Shown: positions 11,901 through 23,900 of the stretch, in pieces
Layout: each line of letters begins with the position of its first letter
Position numbering within the stretch: position 1 is the first letter of the stretch
NCBI GenBank assembly: GCA_012064415.1
Contig: SSNU01000335.1
Location: forward strand, 1-26,324
DNA from: Gyrodactylus bullatarudis
Lineage: Eukaryota; Platyhelminthes; Monogenea; Gyrodactylidea; Gyrodactylidae
DNA: 26,324 bases
Reading direction: 5' to 3'
The notes under the pieces: generated by a model
What the model was told of the DNA's origin: nothing
What the model saw: only the letters and a program-made list of their open reading frames with translations
Databases searched by the model: none
Program-made: the position numbers and the translations under genes

Positions 11901-14900
11901 TACTTCTTAGCTTGACAAAAAGAAATTCTCTGAAATTCGGAAATTTATAAAGATTATATATCATTGATTCTACAGTGCACTGCGAAACTCATGGATATCA
12001 GAAAATAAGACGTATCAAGAGTCGAAATTCATCCGTTAATTTTTCGTAAGGATTTCAAAAATCGAATCAGATTTAACCATTAGTCATTATTTAAGGCGGG
12101 AAATCAAAATGAATTCAAAAAAGATCAAAATTTCGATGATTTTAAGACTTTAAGGCCAAATAAAGATATTTCAACTAAAAATAACAAATTATATTTTAAC
12201 TCTTCACAAATTCTCAGACATTAACCCTTGCACTGGAAATGGGGTCCATTGGACCCCAACAAAAATTCGAAGCCCGACAATTTTTTTATTTTCGAGATGA
12301 GAAAAGTGAAAATCCAGGACATCTTCCAGAAACTGAACAGAATGTTTTTTTATTTCCAATTGTGTTTATTTAGTAAGTTAGCAACCTGAATATAAAAAAT
12401 TTCACCCCATGCTGAAACAGATAAGGATTGACTTCAAAATGAAAGAATAACTCTTGTTATCATTCATTATTACATCAATGGACCCAGCGAAAATTCACGG
12501 TGCTCTTGCTCTCGCTCTTCAAGAGAATTTATTCAGAAATCTTGAAGCAGCTGATGATTTCTCCAACTCACCAGAAGAAGATGAAATTTTACCAGATCCA
12601 GAAGAAGAAGAACCAACAGATGATGGATCATAATTATTATAATACAATTGTATCAAAGTGTGGAGCTATCAATTATTCATCTTTACCCCCCATGAACTCC
12701 CAAACTCCAGCACATAACATCATAAACTTCAGAAGTGGATTAACGCTTCATTCTCGTAAAATGGTTGACCAGGCTGACTTTTTTCATCTTCTGATAGATT
12801 CATCAATTTTGGAAGATGTTGTAAAATATTCCAATCTCTACATGGGATTTAAAGTCGAAATCCTCACCAATAATCCTCGAAGAGCTGCAGAAATGGATAG
12901 GTATTTCACTCTACTTCGGAGTCAGTAAACAAAGAAATATGGATCTGTCAGAGCTTTGGGATGAAGATAGTAAATATCCTATTCACAGAGTCATGTCATA
13001 TTCCAGATATTGTGTTATCAAACAATTTATTCGTTTCGATAATACTACTCTTCTACTACTTCTTCATTACTTATGATCTTGCTATGTATTTGAAGAATAA
13101 TAAAACTGCCCTTGTCGGAACATGTCGAAAGAATAAATCTTTTCTGCCCATTTCTTTTCAAGTAAACACCATAGAAGAAGGAAAAAAAGAATACATCTAC
13201 AGCAAATTCTAAGATTTGGTCAAAAGAAGAACAAACCTGTTCTTCTTCTGTCAACGCTCCATACTAACGCTAAAGATGAAGAAGTAAAACCGGAGATGAT
13301 AAAATACTAACAGCACAAAGGGAGGAGTTGATACTTTGGATTTACTCATCGAGAATTATTCATGTAGAAGAGCAACTAAACGATGGCCCTTAGCAGTGTT
13401 CTGGAATATGCTGGATATCACAGCATACAATGCTCATGTCTTATATAGTCTGAAATGGCCAGAAAGCTTGAATGTGAAAAAATATTCTAGAAGAGAATTT
13501 TTTAAATGTCTTTCAAGGAAACTTATGGAAATTTCTCAAAATGAGCCTTTGACAGTAGACCCTCCAATAAAAAGTTCTTTCTATAAGCAAAGTCCGGTGT
13601 GGTTTATGTCCAAGAGAAAGAGACAGGATAACTAGAACAACATGCAGCAAATGTGAGAGGAAGACCTGCCAAGAACATGGCCAGATTATTTGCGATCAAT
13701 GCTTTTCTAAAATACCAAAATTAAAATAATTTATCTATAATAAATTTATTTTTGTACTTTCTAGAGTTCTGATAGTTTAATATTTGATAATCAGAGTTTG
13801 GGGTCCAGTGGACCCCAATTTGTAAAATATGTTAAATCAAGCATTTCCAGTGCAAGGTTTAAACTGCAAAAAATTGATCGAAATAGTGATTTTTCTAAAA
13901 TTCAAAAATAAATTGAATTTTAATTTGGAAACGAATGAAAAATTTGAATCCGCTGTAGAATTTGGAACAATTCAAGTTTTTAAAATTCTCAAAAAGATCA
14001 TTTTTGAGAAAAGTTATTGCAATTAAGGACGTTGAACTTCTCTTTACGAATTCAATGATTTCACATTTATTCGGCAATTCGAAGCTGAATTTCGACAAAA
14101 TGAAAGGTTACTACATGAAAAAAGGTTGCAATAATAAGAGAATCTAATAAAGAATGATTTCCCAAACATTTATTCAAGAAAACTTGATGGATCTTAAAGA
14201 AAACCACGATTGAGCTCAAATGGCCTGAATCAATGTTCGAAATGCAAATCTCATCGAGACTCCAAATGATAGTCAACTAAAAACTGATCTATACTTAATA
14301 ATTTTCCCCAAAAATGAAAATAATCTACATTTTGATACAGATTCCTTAAAAATAAGAAAGTCGATTTCAACGAAAAAGGATTTTTAAGATGATCTTGAAT
14401 AACTTTGACTAGAATCTATCAAAATTAATGAAATTTTCAATTATTAGCAGAGAATAGTGTGATTGATGATTCAACAATTACTTTTGAGTCTATTCACACT
14501 AGTGAGAATATTAAAATAATCCTCATCTCGAGATCTGTATAAACGAATTTAAGTAAAATATTGAATCATTTAAACAAATGGAGAAATTTCAATGCCTTAA
14601 AATTAACTATCAAATAAAAACAAATCAAAATTTTATGAATTTGTTTATATGAATACCTGAATATTTTTCAAATTCTTCAATCAAGCCTCTAAATCTTTTA
14701 TTACGCATTCAAAGGCTAAAAAAATAACCAATCATTTAATTGAGCGTATTTCGTGTGTCTATCTATCGATCATTTATTAAAAAAGATGATAATTTTCCGA
14801 ATCCATGAGTTTCGCAGTGCACTGTACTTGTAATGCATACAATTTTGAGTAAATTTGTTTTAAATTCGGTCTGATCGGTCAGTGTATACACTGATTATAG

Positions 14901-17900
14901 TTTCTACATTAGTCGTAACATATATAATGAACAAGTTAAGGTTTAGAATGGATCTAATTTAAAAATTTCCGGGAATTTAGATAGCAAATCAATTCGATTT
15001 AGCTTACCTTGACAATAATTTTATGCTTCAAGTCACTCAACCTGGGTAATTCGTCTGGTTTGTGATCGAGTTCTCTTATCAAAAGTTTATCTATTATGCA
15101 AGGCTTTAGTGAATATAGCAATTTATGATAAATACAAAAACATACCCTTGAATATTCTCAGCATATGACTGGCCATTACTTTCTGTTGTTCAATGCAACA
15201 ATGATTTTCAATGGATAAGATAACCGGGTAGCTATAAAATTTATCTACATTATAAGTGACATTGAAAAGAACTTTTCATTAAAACCCATAAACTTCCTGA
15301 TGAAAAGATTTAAAAGGCTTTGTTAAATAAACAGTTTGTAAGACTTAACTTCGAAAAGAAAGTGAAATTTTTCAGAAGCAAATTAGTTACTCACTCAGAT
15401 GTTACGAAAGCAAAATCATTAATAGCTGCAATGACATTATAGAATTTGATGCTTGAAGTCAGGGTATTTCCGTGTTTAACAATTGGCTCATTATTATCAC
15501 CGTCCCAACAGTCAACTTGAAAAGCAGAAAAAATTTCAAAATTGTGCTAATATATATCGTCTTAGTCTTAATAAGAGTCTTTCCTACAATTATTCCCTTC
15601 AACTCCCTCTAAAAGAAAAAGAATGAGAGCCAAAAATAAACTCAATTAACTCATTTATATTTGGCAAGAAAAGTTGAAATGAAAATTATTAATTTTATCT
15701 TAGTATGTTTTGATATTTCCTTATTTAGAAATAGAAACTACTTTTAAGTAAGTTCCTAATTTTATAATAAAATATATATATATTGAGTAAATGTAAAGAA
15801 AGGCGTGTTTCAAAAATTTTTTGTTCAACTAATTTACAAGATAGATAAAAACGAATCGTCTTCCGATGATATTGATAACCCATTTTCGAAAGACTTGAGA
15901 CCAAAGTTTTTAGAAGGCTTTCCTCGAAGACATTTAAGTAATACAAAAAAAAATTTTATTGTTGAATATGAAATTTATCGATCTTTTGGATGAGCACTTG
16001 AAAGAGTATTTTTGAATCAGTAGAGGACAAGGTGAAAAAAATTTTTACAACCAACCCAAGATTCTACTTGATATTAAAATGGCTTTGATTCATGAAAAAA
16101 AAGTTTCACCTCGCGACTACAAGTTTTAAGCTTTTATCTTGAAAAGTTATTTCATAAAATTAAAGATATTATGCTTAGTTTTTTAGAATAAATAAAAACT
16201 CAATCAAGAATTTTCTCAATAGTTTTATAGCTAAAAAGACTTACGTTCTACACAGCGACATCCTTTCAATAGAGCGGTAACATATGACATACAAGATGAA
16301 GAACTTTTTAATTGATCACCAGTTAGATATCTATGAATTTTTAAATTTAAGCGTTTATTTTGAGTAGAAGATATTTTTCTATAAAATTAATAATCCTTAG
16401 AATTAAAATTGAAAGCTACAAGTGTCTCATCTACTGAAGAAGATAATTGACTATCTCAGTACCGAAACGTCTGAAAGAGGCTTTGGAAAAAGGTTTATCA
16501 TATTCCAATTACATCTAATTTTATTATTTTTTATTGAATATTTCAGATTCCATCATGGAACGAAACAATTTTCCTTTTAATCATAAGAATATCTAATCCC
16601 TTTATGTCGTTATCAAATGATAGTTTGAACTGAAAGATGCTTTAAAAACTTGAAAATTCACATTCTACTAAACCCTTAAAGTCCCACTGGGTTATTTCTA
16701 TCAAACAACATTTAAGAAACTGATTATTGTTTATCTAGGCATTAGAAATTACTTTGTTCACCACTCATTCGATAGGAAATTTGTTAATTTCTAGGAATAC
16801 GCAAAGATCTTGGCTCTATCATTCGTCAAACTCGTGCAATACTAATTCAAAGAATGTTGCTTTTATCCAAAAAATTTAGTTTTTGTTTAAAACGTTTCTT
16901 TGAAAACCATTTCGTAAGGTCATAGATATAAAATAAGATGACTTCTATCGAGTGATCGTGCTTGTAGAATTCGAATATATAACTGCTTGAACTCTATCTG
17001 CAAAAGCTTATAAAGCTAGTTGTCACAAAGATGAGAATTTTTTTACAAAAGACTCATTTTTTTTCGGAAAGTAAGAAAAAAAATTATTTTTCGAATTCCA
17101 TTAAATCAGTAAGTTGTGGAAATCTTAAAGAATTTCCGAATAAAATCAATTAGACCGAAATTAGGCCGTTTTTTGAATTTCAAAAATGCAACAAATTTCC
17201 ACTTTTTCAACTTTCGAACCCGAAAATTTTATCGATTTCAATGATTTGAAGTAGTTAAATGTAGATATTCGAGACCAACATTAGACAAGTAAGAATGGAA
17301 AAAATTCTTCTCTTCAACAGTTATAGACCACTTGAATTTTACTACTCCAAGTTGGTATGTTCAAAGAATTATTTATTCAATACAATAATGAAAGTAAATC
17401 TTTGTGTAACTGGTTTGGATTAATGATTTATACTTAATATATTAATACTAGAACAGGCTATTTTTGCTCATGTTAACTATGGTTGGTAAACCTCGTTAAG
17501 ATCTATAATTTGAAGGAACCAAGTACACAGATATATTTTTACTAAGATGTAATTTGCTGTTATTTTGGATGGTATCTTCAGTATAAAAATAATCAAAACC
17601 GGAATTTATCACTTCTATGTCAAAGCACAAGAATAGACGCTTTTTATATACACGGTCGATAAAAAGTAAAATTTTGTTGAATTAGAAAGTCGTATATTTG
17701 AAAATACTTTTATGGTGGTTTAATCTATAAAAATGTTGTGCAATCGTTTGCGATTTCGTTTCGACTGTTTGTCTCGGCGAAAAAATTAATGCAGAAAAAA
17801 AAATTAATCATTATGAGTTGAACTTTTGTTTACCCCTATAAAGTTAAATAATATTGTCATTTGCTATTGGTTTTTCATAATATACCTTTATCACATTTAT

Positions 17901-20900
17901 TTTGAATAATAAATAATTGGGTTAATTCCAAAAATCCCCCCAAATCCCTACATCTGTATGCCGTGACTAGAAAGTTAGAAGTTGTTTTTAAAAAGTATGC
18001 CCCATATGAATACAAAAATCTAATGGAGTCGGAACTTGAAGGTTACAGAGTAAATAAAAAATATGGAAGACCGTGCAAAAGTCGTAAAATACCAAGCGCT
18101 GAAAAAAGGGTAGATAAATTAAATTATTTCCTATTATTGAAAAAAAATATTTGGGGTGAATTTTGGAAAAAAAATTTCTTGGGATGATTTTTGGAATTAA
18201 CCCTAAACAATTATTAAATTAGAATCGATCTATTATACTGAAACTGATATAAACGTAAAAATTGATACTACAAGAGTAAATCTCCCTAATTATTATCATT
18301 TCACTTTTTAAATTTGCTGTGATTTCAGATACTTTATCTAAAATTTTTTTGATCTAATTAGCATAAATACTCCTTAATTACTTAGTGCGATTGAAACTCA
18401 AGGAAAAAAATTTCAAGATAATCCTAACCAGATATTTCTATGTAAAATTTAAAATTTGCATAAAAGAAAAAAAAGAAAACAAGATCCTAGACTGAGCACA
18501 AAGTAGAAATTACATTGTTTTTAGACATTAAACCTACTAGCCAAGTGTGGTCACTGGTTATTACTATATCCTTGATGGAGATTGTCTTCTCACACCTAGA
18601 TGTTAGAGTTCGAACGAACGGGGGTTCTGGCCTAGAGGCAAGTAGGTTTAATGTCTAAAAACAATGTAATTTCTACTTTGTGCTCATTCAAAAAATCCAG
18701 TGTGTAGGTGGTGTCAATACTATCGGAGTGTTGAGTGATAGGAGACGAACGGGGGTTGCCTCACAACGTTGAAGACCCGGGTTCGAATCCAGGCTATGGT
18801 GTACTGACGAGTCCTAATAAGGACGAAACGCGTATACATCTGCCACCGTGAGTTGACTCTCTTATGGAATTGACACTTGTTTATCCAAACTCTAACATTG
18901 AGCAACAATTACAAACTGCTTAGCTTTTCAGTTATACAGAAACTCCCTATGTACTTTATTATACATTTGTAAAGAATGCAGAATGTTTTATAGAATTAGA
19001 ATATAAAGCTGGTTGATATAAAGTTGGGAATCTATGATTTTTACAAAAATCTCAATTTTTTCATCAAGAATTCGAATATGTTAAAGATTTTTTGGAATCC
19101 TACATTGGAATCGAACACTGAACCGAAAATTCTTTTGATTTGAAAGTTGGAGGTTTATCAAAAGAGGTTTTAAGGATCAAGATTTGATAATAAAGCTGAA
19201 TAGCGCCGTCAAATTACCGACAGTCATCCCATTTTCGAGAGATTTTGAATTATCAAAATTTCATTGATTTTCAAGTAGTGAAACTGATCAAAAAAATCAA
19301 AATTCCGCTCCCAAACGATTATGTGATTATGCCTAAGATCAGATTCAGCTGAATTGATTTTCTTGTCTAATCTTGATCCTAAAAAAACTCTTTCGAATCG
19401 CCTCCCACTTTCAAATCGACAAAAATGTTCAGCTCAAAGTTTGAAGAAATGAGAATTTAAAAAAATAGCCATCTTTTTCATTAAAATAATTTTTTCTGAT
19501 TCAAATTATAAAAGTGGTCAACATGAGTAGGATTCCAAAAAATCTTTAAAAAATTCGAATTCTTGATGAAAAAATTGAGATTTCTGTAAAAATCATCGAT
19601 TTTCATCTTCACATCATTAATCTTTATAATAAATTATTCCTTTTTGAGAGCATAGTAAAAAACTTTACATTCCCTTTATTTTTTCTTTAATCAAAATGTC
19701 TCAAGTTTTAAAATCAAGTCTTTCAATCAAGAAGAAAATGTTGACTCATCTCGAGCTCAAACAGACAAGAAATCCATAAGTTATTTAAACTCACTGGCGG
19801 AGAGTTCAAAGGAACTAAAAAAGATCATACTGACCATTATCGAAGAAGTGCCGTAGACTTTCTGATAGTTATAGGTAATAGCTGGTCGTAGTAATACTTA
19901 GTCGTAGCATAGGAAGATTTTGCCACAGTCAAAATTTCTGCCCGATTTTGGTAGCTCTACTGATAATTCTTGAAGTAATCAGTAGGGTAAAGTGAAATTT
20001 TCTTACCGACTTTTTCAGATAGAGCTATCAATCATGCATATCTTGAAAATGCCATGTTTAAAAATCCTAAATTTTTCAAATCGTCACCCATTTTTAAAGA
20101 ACCTCTATAATTTAGACAAGGAAACTGAATATCATCTTGAAAATTTAGACAAATTCGTCATTTTTCAGGAATCTAATTTGATTTTTTGATGAGAAAAATT
20201 GAGAATTTTGTAAAAGTCATAAATCTCCAACTTCATATTGATCACAAAAATCCTGAATATCTTGATCATTAATTGGGTTGGCTTTTTTACATTAAACCTA
20301 AAGCTAGGGTTTATGAAGATGGGAATTTATGATCCTAAAAATCAACTTTTGATCACTCTCTCACATTGAAATCAACAAAAATTTTCAACTGCCGTATTTT
20401 CCTTAAAAATTGATTTTTTCCAAATTTTTTTTCTCCGTATCGTGAAAGAGGGCCTCATGATCTAGATTCCAAAGTCTTGATCAAATTCGATTTCTTGATG
20501 AAAAAAAAAGAAGAGAAATCTTACTTTCCCAGGTGTAGTAATCAGTGATTTGTTAAATAATTGAAATGAATGTTCAAGTCTTTAAAGAAACTTAAAGAGG
20601 ATGCCTTCCTAGAAACTAAATATGAATTCAAATATACAAAAAATAACTGTATAATAGAAAGAATGTGTTAAAGAGATCGTTCATGTGATTTTTTGTTAAA
20701 GATTGATTTATTGATTGAAAATAGTAAAAGCCGTCTGATAAAACAAAAGAAGATAAATTTCAAACTAACAGATAATCAACTTTTTGAAGACTTAAAATAT
20801 ACTTTTTGAGTAGCAGGAATTCTCATGATGGTTCTTCATCGACCTTCATTTCAATAAAATATCAAAATTTAACCTGAAATTTATTTATTGCACCATGAAT

Positions 20901-23900
20901 AATTATTACTCTTTAAGTTTTACATGGCCTTGCTTGTCTTGATGAGAATCAGAATTGATAGCTGATGTCATCAGCCTGATGATATGAATATTTCTCTATT
21001 ATCAGACAAGGTGCATAAATTAATTGAAATACTAATTAGAGATTCAAATGCAAGTAAATGTTTGGTAATGAAAACTCGATCAATTGAAATTTAGAATCTT
21101 TATTTTGGTTAGAAATTTTCTTGTGCTATATTTAAATAAATTAATTGTATAAATAGTAGTTGAAAAACTCTAATATCCAATAGGCAAATAAATTGAAGAT
21201 TGTCTATTCAGTGAAGAATATCGATAAACTTTTGTGTATATATTGATTTCTTTCGAATCCACGGTGCACACATTATTCAATTGATTTGTTTATTTTTTCA
21301 AAAAAAATTTACATGAATTACGTTTCAAGTTTATTTTATTAAGGGATAGAGAAGTAAAATGACCGAATTTGATAATGATTTTCTGAATAACACCGAAAAA
21401 TTTTAATGATCCTTTTTGAAGAAAATTAGAGTAACCTCTACAACTAAAGTTCCTGTGTGTAGGAATCAAATTTTCCTATAAAATTCCATAGAATATTCAT
21501 ATAGATAAAAGTACTTTCTATTGTCATTATTTGGAATAGATTATATGAGGGTCTTTCTGACAGACCTACATTATTATTTTAGAGAAATAAATTTGTCAAT
21601 TTAAATTCAAAGTTCATGAGACAAAAATTTTGTCTCTACAAAAGAAAGTTAAAAATTTATTGTATATAAATCCATTATAAGCTTTTCTTCAGATATTAAT
21701 TATTAGAAATTAAATTAGAGAATTCTGGAAATTTATCGTCAATAAAATACCAGACTGAGAGATTGCAAAGAAAATTCAACTTTCCTACTTCAGCTTTGAA
21801 TTGACTCAAATTTTTCTAGAGGAATATAATCAATCTATTCAACTGAATCACGAGCAAATGTAACCTGAGGATACATGAGCATAATATCATATTCAGGGAC
21901 GGTAATAAGATTAATTTGGATATACCTGATGTTTAAAGTTTTCATTGATGTCCAAAGAATAAGGCTCAAAAGAGCTTCATACGAACCTGTAGTCATCGTA
22001 TAGGAAGCAATATATTCTAGCTCAAAAATTTATCAGAATGTTTTGAAAAGTGCTATTGCTTCATTTAAAAATTAAATTAACAATAGAAATCCGCACTTTC
22101 AACAGCATAACATACGCCTTGTCATAAATTAAAATCAACGATTAAAATTTATTATTGATCTGCCTGCTCGTAGCCCTGACCTAAATCTTATGAAAAAACT
22201 TGAGTAGACGAAGGAGTATGAAAATTTCAAAGAGATCACGAATGCAAAAAAGGGATCAATATATCTGATAATAATGACATTTTCCTGGCATAATGGGAAA
22301 GGGGATGTTTCTTCGTTATCATGAAAAATAATTTGAAAATTTTAGATAAAATAAGAGAAGGTAATACTTTTGCGATCCTTATATCTGTAGGATTTCCTCT
22401 AATTTTTATATTTAGTTGATTAATTTTTCTATTTTTAAATTCCTTCTTCCTTTTCTGGAAAAATTAATGTATTTATTAAATTTCGATAAATATTTATGAG
22501 ATATTTTTGCATATTACTTATTTGTTTATTATTTCATAAAGTTGGAATTAAGAAATAGATCTTTGGAAAAGGAATAATTGAAAAATTTCACCTTATCAAT
22601 TCAAAGAGGAACCTTTACTGGAAGAAATGCTTTATTACAAAACAGTTATCCTTCAAGTCATAAGACTTTGGACATTTTTGAAAAATCATGTGAAAAAATA
22701 TATATTTCTATGGTACATTTTGTTGAAATTTTCTCTTTGAATTATTCCCTCCGACGTAAAGTTGGTTGATATGAAGTTGGGAATCTATGATTTATACAGA
22801 AATCTCGATTTTTTCATCAAGAATTCGAATATGTTAAAGATTTTTTGGAATCCTACTCATGTTGACCACTTTTACCAGTTGAAGAAAAAAATTCTGAAAA
22901 AAACTGAAAAAATTTTTATGAAGAATTTGGCCATTTTCCAAATTTCAATTTGCTTAGATACCCCAAATCGCAATTGAAAAGGCCGATTTTTGAATTAGCG
23001 CTAACTATTTTCGATGAATATTTTTTTACAATCAATTAAAATCTTAATTTCGAGCCGTTTGAATGCAATTTTACATAGATATAGGTTCCTAAGGTATTTC
23101 TAATCAGCACTGCATATTCTAGTAAAAATTTCCGATTAATTTGGGATATGTTGAAGATGTTTAGGAAAATGGGATTTTGACATTGTTCAGAAAAAAATAT
23201 TTGACTCGCCCTAACGCACAAACCCAATTATAATTATAAAGGGTGAATGAAAAAATGAAAATGTAAGCTGGATAAATAATAAAAAAGAGACCGTTTTTAA
23301 TGATCCTTCACTGGAATTATACTTTCTTTTCTGGTTTAAAACAATGAAAAAATTATCAAATAAGGAAAGAAGATGATGCCAGTTATTTCACAAATAAGGC
23401 CTTTATTTCGGGCATACTCATCAGTGTGATACATGCCATAACTTTGGTGACTCAGCTCAAAACCAATGTTCGTAGACATCTTAATGAACATAAAAATTAT
23501 CCATTAGTTTGTGTATTTAATTTACTTGAAATTTGTCAAATGCAAAAAAAACCGCTTGTTTGCAAATTTAAAAAATTTCATAATTATTAAGCTAATAAAG
23601 AATTTGTTTATGGCTCACGTGTTATGCGATGAATTGATCCAGTATTCTGGAATTGGTCTATTCATATTCTGATAGACATTATAACATTTTGGATTCCATA
23701 GAGAATTGTATGGTGAGAAAATATAGTTCATCAGCTGTCGGAGGAATAAATGTAATGATTTTTTTATGACCAAAAGGTCAGTTAATATGAAGAAAAATTA
23801 TAAATTTGAAAATTAGAGCGATAAAACTTGATCAAGAATACTTTTGAGCTCAAAAAATAACAAGCGAATCAGAATTTAGAAGACAAAACTATTTCAAAAG

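Larger units (their letters stand above)
11973..14824. mobile_element. Tc1/mariner-like element carrying a nested piggyBac
   Basis: A perfect 24-bp terminal inverted repeat starts CAGTGCACTGCGAAACTC at 11973-11996 and returns as its reverse complement at 14801-14824. Both ends are bordered by TA (11971-11972 and 14825-14826), the target site of Tc1/mariner elements, whose ends commonly begin CAGT. Subtracting the nested piggyBac leaves about 1.2 kb, the normal size for such an element. Its own transposase is too decayed to assign; a WPES stretch near 14220 is at most a trace of the usual WP-x-x-SPDLNPIE block. It sits in PLCγ intron 12. Confidence 0.75.
18690..18910 (+). mobile_element. SINE-like retroposon carrying a hammerhead ribozyme
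   Basis: GC content rises sharply against the AT-rich intron. The unit has a pol III box B (GGTTCGAATCC, 18780-18790) followed at once by a complete hammerhead core. This arrangement is known from the Smα retroposons of schistosomes, which pair a pol III promoter with a self-cleaving hammerhead. Right edge is set where the sequence turns AT-rich again and is approximate. It lies in PLCγ intron 8, antisense to the gene. Confidence 0.75.

Noticed and set aside
13829..14276. Cluster of 60-70 codon ORFs on both strands
   Set aside because: They overlap antisense, lack motifs and lie in decayed transposon interior.
18538..18640. A tRNA gene in the foldback loop
   Set aside because: Box A- and B-like words are present but no cloverleaf with acceptor and anticodon arms can be drawn; treated as a SINE head.
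22578..22977. Two plus-strand ORFs of 63 and 71 codons
   Set aside because: They run through a dispersed non-coding repeat (copy 3) and have no recognisable domain.
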